Origin: Paraphotobacterium marinum
GTDB taxonomy: Bacteria; Pseudomonadota; Gammaproteobacteria; Enterobacterales; Vibrionaceae
Assembly (NCBI RefSeq): GCF_002216855.1
Contig: NZ_CP022355.1
Location: forward strand, 868,001-932,000
DNA: 64,000 nucleotides
Direction of reading: 5' to 3'
Position numbers and translations under genes: made by a program. Of the stretch, positions 49,630-58,584 are shown one piece after another; the stretch's first letter is position 1; every line of letters begins with the position of its first letter. Below the pieces are notes generated by a model. It ran no database searches. It saw nothing but the letters and a program-made list of their open reading frames with translations, and was not told where the DNA came from.

Positions 49630-50970
49630 ATGTCAGAGAGGAAATATTTTGGAACAGATGGTGTTCGAGGATTAGTTGGAAGTTTTCCTATTCAACCAGA
49701 CTTTGTTTTAAAGCTAGGATGGGCTGCTGGAAAAGTTTTAGCAAAAAATGGTACAAAAAAAGTTATTATTGGAAAAGATACACGCATATCGGGTTATATG
49801 TTAGAGTCAGCACTTGAAGCAGGATTTGCTGCTGCAGGGTTACAATCAATTTTAACTGGTCCTATGCCAACACCAGCAATTTCATACCTTACGCAAACAT
49901 TTAGGGCTGAAGCAGGTGTGGTGATCTCAGCTTCTCATAATCCATATCAAGATAATGGCATTAAGTTTTTTTCTAATAATGGCTTTAAGCTACCAGATCA
50001 TATTGAAAAACAAATCGAAAATGAACTGACTAAGGATATTATTTGTGTTGAAGCTCATAAGTTTGGAAAAGCTATTAGGATCGATGATGCTGCTGGTCGA
50101 TACATTGAGTTTACTAAGGGAACATTTCCATCCGAGTTGTCTCTAGCTGGATTAAATATAGTTTTGGATTGTGCAAATGGAGCCACGTATGATATTGCTC
50201 CTAAAGTTTTTTCCGAATTAGGTGCAAATACCAAAGTAATTGGCTGCTCACCAAACGGAGTCAATATTAATGAGGGATATGGAGCAACAGATACAGCAAA
50301 CCTTAGAGCTGAAGTATTGAAGACAAAATCTCATTTGGGCATTGCTTTTGACGGAGATGGTGATCGAGTAATTATGGTTGATGAAGATGGGTTTGAAATT
50401 GATGGTGACAAAATTGCTTTTATTTTAGCTAAGCATTATAAAAATACTGGAATTATGAATAACTCTGGAGTTGTTGGAACATTAATGAGTAACCTGGGAT
50501 TAGAAAAAAGTTTATCTGAATTAGGTGTGGAATTTATTCGAGCGAAAGTAGGAGATCGTTATGTTCATGAAAAAATGAAAGAAAATAATTGGATATTAGG
50601 GGCGGAAAACTCTGGTCACGTGATTATTTCTAACAAAGCAAAAACCGGTGATGGGATTGTAGCTGCTCTTCAAGTTCTTAGAGTTATTATTGAAAGTGGA
50701 AAAAGCTTAAAAGATTTAGCGTCAGATATGCAAGTATTCCCACAAGTGTTAAAAAATATTAAATTATCTGAGGGAGATAATCCTTTGGGTGACAAAGATA
50801 ATCAAAACTTTATTAGTAACATAGAAAAAAAATTAGGTAATAAAGGTAGGATTTTAATTCGTAAATCAGGTACTGAACCCTTACTTAGAGTTATGGTTGA
50901 AGGTGAAAGCAAATCATTTATTGAAAAAATAGCAACAGAGATTGTAGAAAGATTAAAAAGTAAACAGTGA
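49630..50970 (+). CDS. glmM: Phosphoglucosamine mutase
   Basis: Interconverts glucosamine-6- and -1-phosphate on the way to UDP-GlcNAc for peptidoglycan and LPS. At 446 residues it matches E. coli (445). The N-terminus is [10 protein letters not shown], the phosphoserine is in [18 protein letters not shown] (Ser near 102), the metal-binding loop is FDGDGDRV (about 240), the sugar loop is GAENSGHVI and the phosphate-binding loop is [22 protein letters not shown] precedes the ATG. Confidence 0.97.
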   Translation: MSERKYFGTDGVRGLVGSFPIQPDFVLKLGWAAGKVLAKNGTKKVIIGKDTRISGYMLESALEAGFAAAGLQSILTGPMPTPAISYLTQTFRAEAGVVISASHNPYQDNGIKFFSNNGFKLPDHIEKQIENELTKDIICVEAHKFGKAIRIDDAAGRYIEFTKGTFPSELSLAGLNIVLDCANGATYDIAPKVFSELGANTKVIGCSPNGVNINEGYGATDTANLRAEVLKTKSHLGIAFDGDGDRVIMVDEDGFEIDGDKIAFILAKHYKNTGIMNNSGVVGTLMSNLGLEKSLSELGVEFIRAKVGDRYVHEKMKENNWILGAENSGHVIISNKAKTGDGIVAALQVLRVIIESGKSLKDLASDMQVFPQVLKNIKLSEGDNPLGDKDNQNFISNIEKKLGNKGRILIRKSGTEPLLRVMVEGESKSFIEKIATEIVERLKSKQ

Positions 50971-50993
50971 AACTAATAAAAATAAATTTTTTC

Positions 50994-51022
50994 TTGTATG
51001 ACTTATTTATATTATGTAATAT
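50994..51022 (+). promoter_or_regulatory. Candidate promoter for secG and downstream tRNAs
   Basis: TTGTAT (50994-50999), 17-base spacer and TAATAT (51017-51022), about 45 bases before the secG start, in the glmM-secG gap. Confidence 0.4.
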
Positions 51023-51067
51023 GTCGACTTAATTATTTTTTTTAATTTTTTCAACTTGGTGAAAAAA

Positions 51068-51448
51068 ATGTATGATTTTTTATTAGTTCTTTACATATTA
51101 ATAGCACTTATTCTTATTGGCCTTGTTCTTATTCAACAGGGTAAAGGTGCTGATATGGGAGCTTCTTTTGGATCTGGAGCATCTGCTACAGTATTTGGAT
51201 CAACAGGTTCTGCAAATTTTTTATCAAGAATGACTTCACTATGTGCAATTTTGTTTTTTGTAATAAGTTTGATTTTAGCAAAAATGAGTTCTGGGAGTTC
51301 GAGTGACGACTCTGGTTGGAATGATATTGGCTTAAATTCTAATAAAAGTGAGCAGATTCAAAAAGAAAATATAGGTAAATCAGAAACAAAGGTGAATGGA
51401 AATAAATCCATTAAAAGCAATTCACCTGAATCTGAAATTCCAAAGTAA
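51068..51448 (+). CDS. secG: Protein translocase subunit SecG
   Basis: Auxiliary membrane subunit of the SecYEG channel. Two hydrophobic segments (about 3-22 and 55-73) flank the conserved cytosolic loop LVLIQQGKGADMGASFGSGASATVFGSTG. A Lys/Ser-rich tail follows; the length of about 126 residues is slightly above E. coli SecG (110). ATG 51068 is taken as start; the in-frame TTG and GTG just upstream add only four residues and leave less room for the GGTG-like ribosome site. The stop is 13 bp before the tRNA-Leu, with no terminator between. Confidence 0.93.
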   Translation: MYDFLLVLYILIALILIGLVLIQQGKGADMGASFGSGASATVFGSTGSANFLSRMTSLCAILFFVISLILAKMSSGSSSDDSGWNDIGLNSNKSEQIQKENIGKSETKVNGNKSIKSNSPESEIPK

Positions 51449-51461
51449 ATGACGAATATTT

Positions 51462-51545
51462 GCCGAGGTGGTGAAATTGGTAGACACGCTAGCATGAGGT
51501 GCTAGTACCTATGGTGTGTGGGTTCGAGTCCCACCCTCGGCACCA
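51462..51545 (+). tRNA. leuU: tRNA-Leu (anticodon GAG)
   Basis: The acceptor stem GCCGAGG pairs with CCTCGGC, with discriminator A and encoded CCA (51543-51545). The anticodon stem-loop CTAGC-ATGAGGT-GCTAG shows GAG. A class II variable arm and a T-loop with GTTCGAG follow. At 84 bases it is slightly shorter than E. coli leuU. The secG-leuU position is conserved. Confidence 0.95.
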
Positions 51546-51557
51546 TTATTTTAATAC

Positions 51558-51587
51558 TTGAATTATGATAATTACCAAGTGTATAAT
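51558..51587 (+). promoter_or_regulatory. Promoter of initiator tRNA
   Basis: TTGAAT (51558-51563), 18-base spacer and perfect TATAAT (51582-51587), followed by a G/C-containing discriminator 14 bases before the mature tRNA 5' end. Confidence 0.65.
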
Positions 51588-51601
51588 GGTCGTATATCGG
51601 A

Positions 51602-51678
<77 letters not shown>

Positions 51679-51720
51679 AATTACTTGATATGTATTTAAT
51701 ATGATATATATGTAAAGATT

Positions 51721-51750
51721 AAAAAATCCCCGATATGGGGGTTTTTTTTT
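51721..51750 (+). terminator. Rho-independent terminator after tRNA-fMet
   Basis: AATCCCC, loop GATAT, GGGGGTT, then a T9 run to 51750. It lies 43 bases after the tRNA. Confidence 0.9.
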
Positions 51751-51764
51751 GGTTAAATGTAATT

Positions 51765-51784
51765 GGGCTTTAAGCCCTTTTTTT
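51765..51784 (+). terminator. Second terminator/attenuator in the rimP leader
   Basis: GGGCTTTAAGCCC (51765-51777; five-base stem, three-base loop) followed by T7. It lies 14 bases after the first terminator and 15 bases before the rimP TTG start, so it probably limits read-through into the nusA-infB operon. Confidence 0.7.
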
Positions 51785-51799
51785 ATTTGTGGGGTTAAT

Positions 51800-52258
51800 T
51801 TGACTAATTTAGAAAAAAAATTAAGTGATTTACTTGAGAGCTCTGTATATGATTTGGGCTTTGAGTTTGTTGGTTTAGAATTTATCCGTTCCGGAAAACA
51901 TTCTGTTCTTAGAATCTATATTGACCAAGAAAATGGAATTAATGTTGATGATTGTGCTTTAGTAAGCCGACAAGTAAGTTCTGTTCTAGATGTAGAAGAT
52001 CCAATATCAAGTGAATATACTTTAGAAATATCTTCGCCAGGTCTTGAAAGACCTCTATTTAAAGAACAAGATTACATTAATTACAAAGGATATGAAATAT
52101 CTCTTATATTAAATTTGCCGATTAATAATCAAAGAAAATTTAAAGGATTTATAGTTGATGTGATAAGTTCTGATTTACATTTAAAAGTTAATGAAATAGT
52201 GGAGAAAATCCCTCTATCGAATATATCAAGAGCAAACCTTATTCCTGTTTTTGAATAA
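51800..52258 (+). CDS. rimP: Ribosome maturation factor RimP
   Basis: Required for 30S subunit assembly. From TTG 51800 it has 152 residues (150 in E. coli) starting LTNLEKKLSDLLESSVYDLGFEFVGLEFI. Conserved segments are RIYIDQENGINVDDCALVSRQVSSVLDVEDPI, LEISSPGLERPLFK and the C-terminal LSNISRANLIP. TTG is chosen because GGGG (51791-51794) is five bases upstream and the family starts here; the frame extends to 51749 but across the second terminator. First gene of rimP-nusA-infB-rbfA-truB. Confidence 0.95.
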   Translation: MTNLEKKLSDLLESSVYDLGFEFVGLEFIRSGKHSVLRIYIDQENGINVDDCALVSRQVSSVLDVEDPISSEYTLEISSPGLERPLFKEQDYINYKGYEISLILNLPINNQRKFKGFIVDVISSDLHLKVNEIVEKIPLSNISRANLIPVFE

Positions 52259-52276
52259 CAGTTTTGGAGAATTAAA

Positions 52277-53770
52277 ATGAACAAAGAAATTTTGGCTGTT
52301 GTTGAGGCTGTATCTAATGAAAAGTCTTTACCGAGGGAAAAAATATTTGAAGCCTTAGAAATTGCATTAGCTAGCGCTACTAAGAAAAAATATAATGTTG
52401 ATATTGAAGCAAGGGTATCCATTGAAAGAAAAACTGGAAGTTATATAACATTTCGTCGTTGGTTAGTCCTAGATGAAGAAATATTGCCTAACCCAACAAA
52501 GGAAATCACTTTAGAAGCAGCAAGAATAGATGATCCCGAAATTCAAGAGCATGAATATATTGAAGAAGAGATTGAATCTGTTGCTTTTGATAGAATTACA
52601 ACGCAAACAGCTAAACAAGTAATCGTTCAGAAAGTTCGTGAAGCAGAAAGAGCGCAAATTGTAAATCAGTTTGTTGACAATGAGGGAGATATTCTGACAG
52701 GAATAGTTAAAAAAGTTAATCGAGATTCAGTTATAATAGATTTAGGTAATAATGCTGAAGCTATCATTCAACGAGAAGATCAGTTACCCCGAGAAAACTT
52801 CAGAACAGGAGATCGCGTCAGAGGCTTACTTTATGAAGTGAACCCTGAAGCTAAAGGACATCAATTATTTATGACTCGCTCTAAGCCTTCAATGTTAATT
52901 GAATTATTCAGAGTAGAAGTTCCAGAAATTGGAGAAGAAGTTATTGAAGTCATGGGAGCTTCTAGAGATCCAGGTTCAAGAGCCAAAATTGCTGTAAAAA
53001 CCAATGATAAAAGAATAGATCCAGTTGGTGCTTGTGTAGGAATGAGAGGAGCTAGAGTTCAAGCGGTTTCGGGAGAACTAGGTGGCGAAAGAATTGATAT
53101 TGTTCTGTGGGATTCAAATCCGGCTCAATTTGTTATTAATGCAATGGCTCCAGCTGAAGTAAGTTCTATTATTGTTGATGAAGATAATCACTCAATGGAC
53201 ATTGCAGTAGAATCAGATAATCTTGCACAAGCAATTGGAAGGAATGGTCAAAACATTAGATTAGCTTCTTCATTGACTGGCTGGGAGCTCAATGTAATGA
53301 CTATTGAAGAACAAAAACAGAAGCATGAAGAAGAATCTGGTGAATATTTGAAGTTGTTTATGGATAACCTCGAGATTGATGAGGAGTTTGCTTCAATGTT
53401 AGTAAATGAAGGCTTTACTTCACTTGAAGAAGTCGCGTATGTTCCGATTCAAGAGCTACTTGATATAGACTTCTTAACTGAGGATTTAGTTGAAACTTTG
53501 AGAGAAAGAGCCAAAGAAGCATTAACGACTTTAGCTCTTAAGAAAGAAGAAGAAATCGAAAGCTTTGAACCAGCGAAAGATTTATTAGATCTAGAAGGAA
53601 TGACTGATAATTTAGCAAGAAAACTTGCTAAGTCAAAAATTATTACTTTAGAAGATTTAGCAGATTTATCTATAGATGATTTACTTGATGTGGAAGAGAT
53701 GTCCTCTGATGATGCAGGTAATTTAATTATGAAAGCGAGAGAAATTTGTTGGTTTGGTGATAAGTCATAA
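52277..53770 (+). CDS. nusA: Transcription termination/antitermination factor NusA
   Basis: RNA polymerase-binding factor controlling pausing, termination and antitermination. At 497 residues it matches E. coli (495). An N-terminal polymerase-binding domain (1-130, [28 protein letters not shown]) is followed by S1 (about 135-200) and two KH domains with [17 protein letters not shown] and [13 protein letters not shown]. Two C-terminal acidic repeats include [16 protein letters not shown] and ICWFGD. The two acidic repeats mark the gammaproteobacterial form. TTTGGAG precedes the ATG. Confidence 0.97.
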   Translation: MNKEILAVVEAVSNEKSLPREKIFEALEIALASATKKKYNVDIEARVSIERKTGSYITFRRWLVLDEEILPNPTKEITLEAARIDDPEIQEHEYIEEEIESVAFDRITTQTAKQVIVQKVREAERAQIVNQFVDNEGDILTGIVKKVNRDSVIIDLGNNAEAIIQREDQLPRENFRTGDRVRGLLYEVNPEAKGHQLFMTRSKPSMLIELFRVEVPEIGEEVIEVMGASRDPGSRAKIAVKTNDKRIDPVGACVGMRGARVQAVSGELGGERIDIVLWDSNPAQFVINAMAPAEVSSIIVDEDNHSMDIAVESDNLAQAIGRNGQNIRLASSLTGWELNVMTIEEQKQKHEEESGEYLKLFMDNLEIDEEFASMLVNEGFTSLEEVAYVPIQELLDIDFLTEDLVETLRERAKEALTTLALKKEEEIESFEPAKDLLDLEGMTDNLARKLAKSKIITLEDLADLSIDDLLDVEEMSSDDAGNLIMKAREICWFGDKS

Positions 53771-53793
53771 TATTAAGTAATGGAGTGTATTCT

Positions 53794-56613
53794 ATGTCGG
53801 AAATTACAGTAAATGCTTTAGCACAAGAAATTAATATCACTACAGATAAGTTATTACATCAGCTTAAAAGTGCAGGCATAATTAAAAATTTAAATGATAC
53901 AGTAAATGAAGAAGAAAAAAGAAAGTTGCTAAGTTATCTCAAAGAATCTCATGGTGAAAAGGCATCACCAACGAAGCTTACTTTGCAAAGAAAAACAAAA
54001 AGCACTTTAAGTATATCGGGTAATAATGGTAAAAGTAAAAATGTTCAAATAGAAGTTCGTAAAAAGAAGACTTATATTAAAAAAAGTGAATTAGATAAAA
54101 AAAATGCAGAATTGGAAGCAAAAAAAGAAGCTGAGTTAGCTGCAAAGAAAGAAGCTGAGTTAGCTGCAAAGAAAGAAGCTGAGTTAGCTGCAAAGAAAGA
54201 AGCTGAGTTAGCTGCAAAGAAAGAAGCTGAGTTAGCTGCAAAAAAAGAAGCTGAGTTAGCTGTAAAGAAAGAAGCTGAGCTAGCTGCAAAGAAAGAAGCT
54301 GAGTTAGCTGCAAAGAAAGAAGCTGAGTTAGCTGCAAAGAAAGAAGCTGAGTTGGCTGAAGAAAAAGAAGTTGATCTGAAAAAACAAAAAGAAGTAAAAA
54401 TGAATTCAGGTACAGAACAATCAACACAAAAGAAAAAACAAAAACGAAATTCAGCTGGATCTGAAGAAGACAAATTACAGAGTCGAAGAGAAGAAATTAA
54501 CAGACAGATGGCAATCGAAAAAAGCCAGAAACAAGTTGAAGAGGCAAAAAAAATGGCTGAAGAAAAGTACCAAGATTGGGATACAGCTAAGGACGATAGT
54601 ATTTCTCCTGAGACGGATTCAAGTGATTTTCATACAACCACTTCTAAATATGCAAGAGATGCTGAAGATGAAATGGATCAAAAAAATGATTTTCAACGAA
54701 GGAAAAAACGTAAAAAAACACATTCAAAAGATAATGAAGAATTAGTAGCTGATAATACTAAACATAATACTAACAAAAAAGGTAAGAGAAAAAAAACAAA
54801 TAGTCCAAACAAAACAACACTTACACAAGCATTTGATAAATCTGCAGTTGTTGCAAAAAATGATGTTGTTATAGGTGAAACTATCGTAGTTTCTGAGCTT
54901 GCTAACAAGATGGCTGTTAAATCATCAGAATTAATAAAAGTTATGATGAAAATGGGAGCCATGGCAACAATAAATCAAGTAATCGATCAAGAAACAGCTC
55001 AATTAATTGCGGAAGAGATGGGGCATAAAGTTATCTTGAGAAAAGAGAGTGATTTAGAAGATTCTATTTTGTCTGAAAATGATCAATCAGAAGCTAATGT
55101 TGCACCTAGAGCTCCAGTAGTAACTATAATGGGTCATGTGGATCATGGAAAAACTTCAACTTTAGATTACATACGAAAAGCTCATGTAGCTTCAGGTGAA
55201 GCAGGTGGAATAACGCAACATATTGGTGCTTATCATGTAGAAACACCAAATGGTATGATAACTTTTCTTGATACACCAGGTCATGCTGCTTTTACAGCTA
55301 TGCGTGCTCGAGGAGCAAAAGCTACAGATATCGTCGTTCTTGTAGTTGCTGCTGATGATGGAGTAATGCCACAGACAATAGAAGCAATCCAACATGCTAA
55401 AGCCGCTGATGTTCCTTTGATTGTTGCTGTTAATAAAATTGATAAAGAAGATGCCAACCCTGATAACGTAAAAAATGAATTATCTCAATATGATGTAATT
55501 CCAGAAGAATGGGGCGGAGATAATATGTTTGTTAATATTTCTGCAAAGCAAGGAACCAATATTGATTCGCTTCTTGAAACAATCTTATTACAAGCAGAAG
55601 TTTTAGAATTAACAGCTATTAAAGAAGGGATGGCTCATGGTGTCGTTGTTGAGTCAAAACTTGATAAAGGAAGAGGACCTGTTGCAACTGTATTAGTGCA
55701 GTCAGGAAAATTAAAAAAAGGAGACATTGTTCTCTGCGGATTAGAATATGGACGAGTCCGTGCTATGAAAGATGAGCTTGGTAAGGAAATAACTGAAGCA
55801 GGCCCATCTATTCCTGTATCTATTTTGGGGTTATCAGGAGTTCCATCTGCGGGTGATGAAGCTTCCGTAGTTAAGGATGAAAAGAAAGCAAGAGAAGTGG
55901 CACTTTACCGTCAAGGTAAATTCAAAGAGGTTAAATTAGCAAGACAACAAAAAGCAAAATTAGAGAATATGTTTGCTAATATGGAATCTGGTGATGTTGC
56001 AGAATTAAATGTTGTATTAAAAGCTGATATGCAAGGTTCAGTTGAAGCTATTAGTGATTCTTTATTAAAACTATCAACGAATGAAGTTAAAGTTAATATT
56101 GTTGGATCTGGTGTTGGTGGAATCACAGAAACAGATGCTGTTTTAGCAACAGCATCAAATGCAATAATTCTTGGTTTTAACGTTAGAGCAGATGCAACAG
56201 CGAGAAGAGTTATTGATACAGAGAATCTGGATTTAAGATATTATTCGATTATTTATCAATTAATCGATGAGGTAAAAGCTGCAATGGGTGGTATGCTTGC
56301 TCCTGAAGTTAAACAAGAAATAATAGGTTTAGCTGAAGTGAGAGATGTCTTTAAATCACCAAAATTAGGAGCTATTGCTGGTTGTATGGTTACAGAAGGT
56401 ATAATAAAAAGAAATAACCCTATCAGAGTGTTGAGAGATAATATTGTCATTTATGAAGGTGAACTGGAGTCATTAAGAAGATTCAAAGATGATGTCAATG
56501 AAGTTAAGAATGGTTATGAATGCGGTATAGGTGTTAAAAATTACAATGATGTAAAAGTCAACGATCAAATTGAAGTTTATGAAATTGTAGAAATTAAAAG
56601 AACCTTAGATTAA
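53794..56613 (+). CDS. infB: Translation initiation factor IF-2
   Basis: GTPase that brings fMet-tRNA to the ribosome. From ATG 53794 (GGAG about nine bases upstream; in-frame GTG 53785 rejected) it has 939 residues (890 in E. coli). The IF2-N subdomain (1-50) is followed by a long charged helical linker with ten near-identical 8-residue KKEAELAA repeats (108-187), then basic linkers and a second IF2-N domain. The G-domain begins about 440: GHVDHGKTS (G1), [10 protein letters not shown] (G2), DTPGH (G3) and NKID (G4), followed by domains II, III and IV. The linker explains the extra length. It lies in the nusA-infB-rbfA operon. Confidence 0.97.
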   Translation: MSEITVNALAQEINITTDKLLHQLKSAGIIKNLNDTVNEEEKRKLLSYLKESHGEKASPTKLTLQRKTKSTLSISGNNGKSKNVQIEVRKKKTYIKKSELDKKNAELEAKKEAELAAKKEAELAAKKEAELAAKKEAELAAKKEAELAAKKEAELAVKKEAELAAKKEAELAAKKEAELAAKKEAELAEEKEVDLKKQKEVKMNSGTEQSTQKKKQKRNSAGSEEDKLQSRREEINRQMAIEKSQKQVEEAKKMAEEKYQDWDTAKDDSISPETDSSDFHTTTSKYARDAEDEMDQKNDFQRRKKRKKTHSKDNEELVADNTKHNTNKKGKRKKTNSPNKTTLTQAFDKSAVVAKNDVVIGETIVVSELANKMAVKSSELIKVMMKMGAMATINQVIDQETAQLIAEEMGHKVILRKESDLEDSILSENDQSEANVAPRAPVVTIMGHVDHGKTSTLDYIRKAHVASGEAGGITQHIGAYHVETPNGMITFLDTPGHAAFTAMRARGAKATDIVVLVVAADDGVMPQTIEAIQHAKAADVPLIVAVNKIDKEDANPDNVKNELSQYDVIPEEWGGDNMFVNISAKQGTNIDSLLETILLQAEVLELTAIKEGMAHGVVVESKLDKGRGPVATVLVQSGKLKKGDIVLCGLEYGRVRAMKDELGKEITEAGPSIPVSILGLSGVPSAGDEASVVKDEKKAREVALYRQGKFKEVKLARQQKAKLENMFANMESGDVAELNVVLKADMQGSVEAISDSLLKLSTNEVKVNIVGSGVGGITETDAVLATASNAIILGFNVRADATARRVIDTENLDLRYYSIIYQLIDEVKAAMGGMLAPEVKQEIIGLAEVRDVFKSPKLGAIAGCMVTEGIIKRNNPIRVLRDNIVIYEGELESLRRFKDDVNEVKNGYECGIGVKNYNDVKVNDQIEVYEIVEIKRTLD
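54115..54354 (+). repeat. Ten-copy 24-bp tandem repeat in infB
   Basis: Ten head-to-tail 24-bp units encoding (E/A)-(A/V)-K-K-E-A-E-L, followed by one degenerate unit (AEEKEVDL) to 54378. Most central copies are identical at DNA level; variants are A/G in the Lys codons, one GTA (Val) and one GAG-CTA. The near identity implies recent slippage expansion, and copy number may vary between strains. Confidence 0.95.
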
Positions 56614-56628
56614 CCTTATTAAAATGTG

Positions 56629-56652
56629 TTTGGGTTAATTATTTAACCCAAA
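56629..56652. other. 10-bp perfect inverted repeat between infB and rbfA
   Basis: TTTGGGTTAA and TTAACCCAAA flank a TTAT loop, with no U-tract after. It lies 15 bases past infB and 20 bases before rbfA, inside what should be an operon; it may be an RNA processing or stability element rather than a terminator. Confidence 0.55.
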
Positions 56653-56671
56653 ACAATTTCAGGAATTATAT

Positions 56672-57040
56672 ATGGTAAAAGAATATAGCCGAACGCAAAG
56701 AGTTTCAGAACAAATAAAAAGAGAATTAGCCCAGATTATTCATCGTGAAGTTAAAGATCCGCGTATAGGAATGGTTACTTTATCAGATGTAGAGGTTACA
56801 ACTGATCTAAGTTATGCTAAGGTTTATTTCACAACGCTTAATATCGATAGTGATTTAGAAAAAGATCCTTCAAAGTTATTGAATAAAATATCACCGATGT
56901 TAAGGTCATTACTGGGAAAAAAAATAAGATTAAGAGTAACGCCAGAACTAAAGTTTATTTATGATAACTCCCTTACGGAAGGTATGAGAATATCGAACTT
57001 AGTTTCTAAAGTAATAAAAAAAGATAATAACTTAAAGTAA
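56672..57040 (+). CDS. rbfA: Ribosome-binding factor A
   Basis: A 122-residue KH-like protein (133 in E. coli) needed for 16S 5'-end maturation and cold growth. It starts MVKEYSRTQRVSEQIKRELAQIIHREVKDPRIGMVTLSDVEVTTDLSYAKVYFT, with the C-terminal LRSLLGKKIRLRVTPELKFIYDNSLTEGMRIS motif. TCAGGAA precedes the ATG. It sits between infB and truB as in E. coli. Confidence 0.96.
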   Translation: MVKEYSRTQRVSEQIKRELAQIIHREVKDPRIGMVTLSDVEVTTDLSYAKVYFTTLNIDSDLEKDPSKLLNKISPMLRSLLGKKIRLRVTPELKFIYDNSLTEGMRISNLVSKVIKKDNNLK

Positions 57041-57051
57041 ATTCATCCATT

Positions 57052-57993
57052 ATGAAAAATGCAAATAATAAACGAATAATTGATGGAGTTTTGCTTTTGG
57101 ATAAACCAAAAGGTATTTCTTCAAATTCAGCACTTCAAAAAATAAAAAAACTATATTCTGCAGAAAAAGCAGGGCATACTGGTGCCCTTGATCCTCTTGC
57201 TACGGGAGTTTTGCCAATTTGTCTTGGAGAAGCAACTAAGTACTCTAGTTTTTTACTTGAATCTGATAAGAAATATAAGGTTAAAGCCCAATTAGGAATT
57301 AGAACAACTACTTCTGATGCTGATGGAGATATTGTTGATATTCGCAATATTGATATTACAATTGATAATTTAAAAAAAGCAATTTATTCTTTTGTCGGTA
57401 AACAAAAACAAATGCCCTCCATATTCTCAGCATTAAAATTCGAAGGAAAGCCTCTTTATTATTATGCTCGAAAAAATATTTCTGTTCCGAGAAAAATTAG
57501 GGATATTCATGTATTTAGTATAGATATCAATGAAATCGATCTGCCTTACATAGATTTAAGTATTCATTGTTCTAAAGGGACTTACATAAGAACGATTATT
57601 GATGATTTAGGGGAAAAATTAGAATGTGGAGCACATGTTGTTGAGCTAAGAAGAACTGGTATTAATGATCTGGAAATTGATGAAGCATTATCTTTAGAGG
57701 ATATTGAAAAACAATTTCAAGAAAAAAATGATTTGAATGATATAGACAAATTTTTAAAACCGTTAGACACACTATTATCAAAACTAGATGTTTTGAATCT
57801 TCCAGAACACTTATCTGAAAAATTTTTGCATGGACAGAAAATCAATTTAGATCAATTAGAAGATAGAAAAGATTTATTGCATGATCTGGAGCTTTATCGT
57901 GTTTATAACGAGGCTAATTTTGATTTGCTAGGTGTTGCATCTATAAATAATAATATTATTATTCCTAAAAGAGTTAGAAAGAATAGAGATTAG
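57052..57993 (+). CDS. truB: tRNA pseudouridine(55) synthase TruB
   Basis: Makes pseudouridine 55 in the tRNA T-loop. At 313 residues it matches E. coli (314). Signatures are GVLLLDKPKGISSNSALQKIK, the catalytic Asp in GHTGALDPLATGVLPICLGEATKYS (about residue 46), IFSALKFEGKPLYYYAR and HCSKGTYIRTIIDDLGEKLECGAHVVELRRTGI. It is 11 bp after rbfA. The following rpsO has its own promoter. Confidence 0.96.
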   Translation: MKNANNKRIIDGVLLLDKPKGISSNSALQKIKKLYSAEKAGHTGALDPLATGVLPICLGEATKYSSFLLESDKKYKVKAQLGIRTTTSDADGDIVDIRNIDITIDNLKKAIYSFVGKQKQMPSIFSALKFEGKPLYYYARKNISVPRKIRDIHVFSIDINEIDLPYIDLSIHCSKGTYIRTIIDDLGEKLECGAHVVELRRTGINDLEIDEALSLEDIEKQFQEKNDLNDIDKFLKPLDTLLSKLDVLNLPEHLSEKFLHGQKINLDQLEDRKDLLHDLELYRVYNEANFDLLGVASINNNIIIPKRVRKNRD

Positions 57994-58030
57994 TTGATTG
58001 ATAGAGGTGGCTTGATTGCTAAATTAACTC

Positions 58031-58058
58031 TTGCATAAAAATGTATTACAAGTATAAT
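58031..58058 (+). promoter_or_regulatory. rpsO promoter and leader
   Basis: TTGCAT (58031-58036), 16-base spacer and perfect TATAAT (58053-58058). The leader after it contains an imperfect CAGCTGAAT / ATTGGCTG hairpin (about 58075-58097), placed where the E. coli S15 autoregulatory structure lies; that role is inferred. Confidence 0.6.
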
Positions 58059-58129
58059 TTTAGGTTCGCGTATCAGCTGAATCAGAGATTGGCTGTTACA
58101 ACTTTTAATTTTACACAGGAATATATATT

Positions 58130-58399
58130 ATGTCTCTGAATGCTGAAAAAAAAGCTGCGATCGTAGCTGAATATGCTCAAAGTGCAAATGATACTGGTTC
58201 TCCAGAAGTTCAAGTTGCTTTGCTAACTGCTCAAATCAATCACTTACAAGGCCACTTTGCTGAACATAAACATGATCATCATAGTAGAAGAGGTTTGTTA
58301 AGAATGGTATCACATAGAAGAAAGCTTTTAGATTATCTGAAAGGCAAAGATCTTTCTAGATACCAAAGTTTGATAAGTCGTTTAGGCTTAAGAAGATAA
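58130..58399 (+). CDS. rpsO: 30S ribosomal protein S15
   Basis: An 89-residue protein, the same length as E. coli S15, binding 16S rRNA helices 20-22. It starts [43 protein letters not shown] and has the conserved [26 protein letters not shown] and [10 protein letters not shown] end. CACAGGAAT precedes the ATG. The stop codon is part of the terminator A-tract. Confidence 0.98.
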   Translation: MSLNAEKKAAIVAEYAQSANDTGSPEVQVALLTAQINHLQGHFAEHKHDHHSRRGLLRMVSHRRKLLDYLKGKDLSRYQSLISRLGLRR

Positions 58400-58426
58400 A
58401 AAAAAGGAGCAATTGCTCCTTTTTTT
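58398..58426 (+). terminator. Rho-independent terminator of rpsO
   Basis: A perfect palindrome A7-GGAGCAATTGCTCC-T7. The 5' A-tract overlaps the rpsO stop codon, and its T-tract overlaps the -35 of the pnp promoter. Confidence 0.92.
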
Positions 58427-58453
58427 GTGAATTTTTTTTTTACAGTGTATAAT
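58425..58453 (+). promoter_or_regulatory. pnp promoter
   Basis: TTGTGA (58425-58430), 17-base spacer and perfect TATAAT (58448-58453), 130 bases before the pnp start. Confidence 0.65.
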
Positions 58454-58486
58454 GTAAAACTAACATGCATCATAAGTAATTGTTTG

Positions 58487-58550
58487 AAGTATTAGCGCCG
58501 ACTAACACATACTTTTTTTGAAAGATGGTATCTGTTAGTCGTGCTTACTT
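58487..58550 (+). promoter_or_regulatory. pnp leader stem-loop (likely RNase III / PNPase autoregulation site)
   Basis: A long interrupted hairpin: the core CGACTAACA (58499-58507) pairs exactly with TGTTAGTCG (58533-58541). Inner ATAC/GTAT pairs and outer GC and AAGTA/TACTT pairs extend it. Its position in the pnp leader matches the E. coli stem cut by RNase III, after which PNPase represses its own mRNA. The function is inferred from that parallel. Confidence 0.7.
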
Positions 58551-58584
58551 TTGGTGTGGAATTTATTTATATTAAGGATTATCC

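Noticed and set aside
51749-51799. Upstream start of RimP at 51749
   Set aside because: It would run across the second terminator hairpin; the TTG at 51800 has a GGGG site and matches the family N-terminus.
54115-54354. CRISPR-like array
   Set aside because: Units are contiguous 24-bp repeats with no unique spacers and are in frame within infB.
54072-54473. Long antisense open frames through the infB repeat (SASFFAAN- and LLSLQLTQ-type repeats)
   Set aside because: They are reverse readings of the 24-bp infB repeat with no ribosome site or family resemblance; a repeat whose length is a multiple of three keeps frames open by chance.
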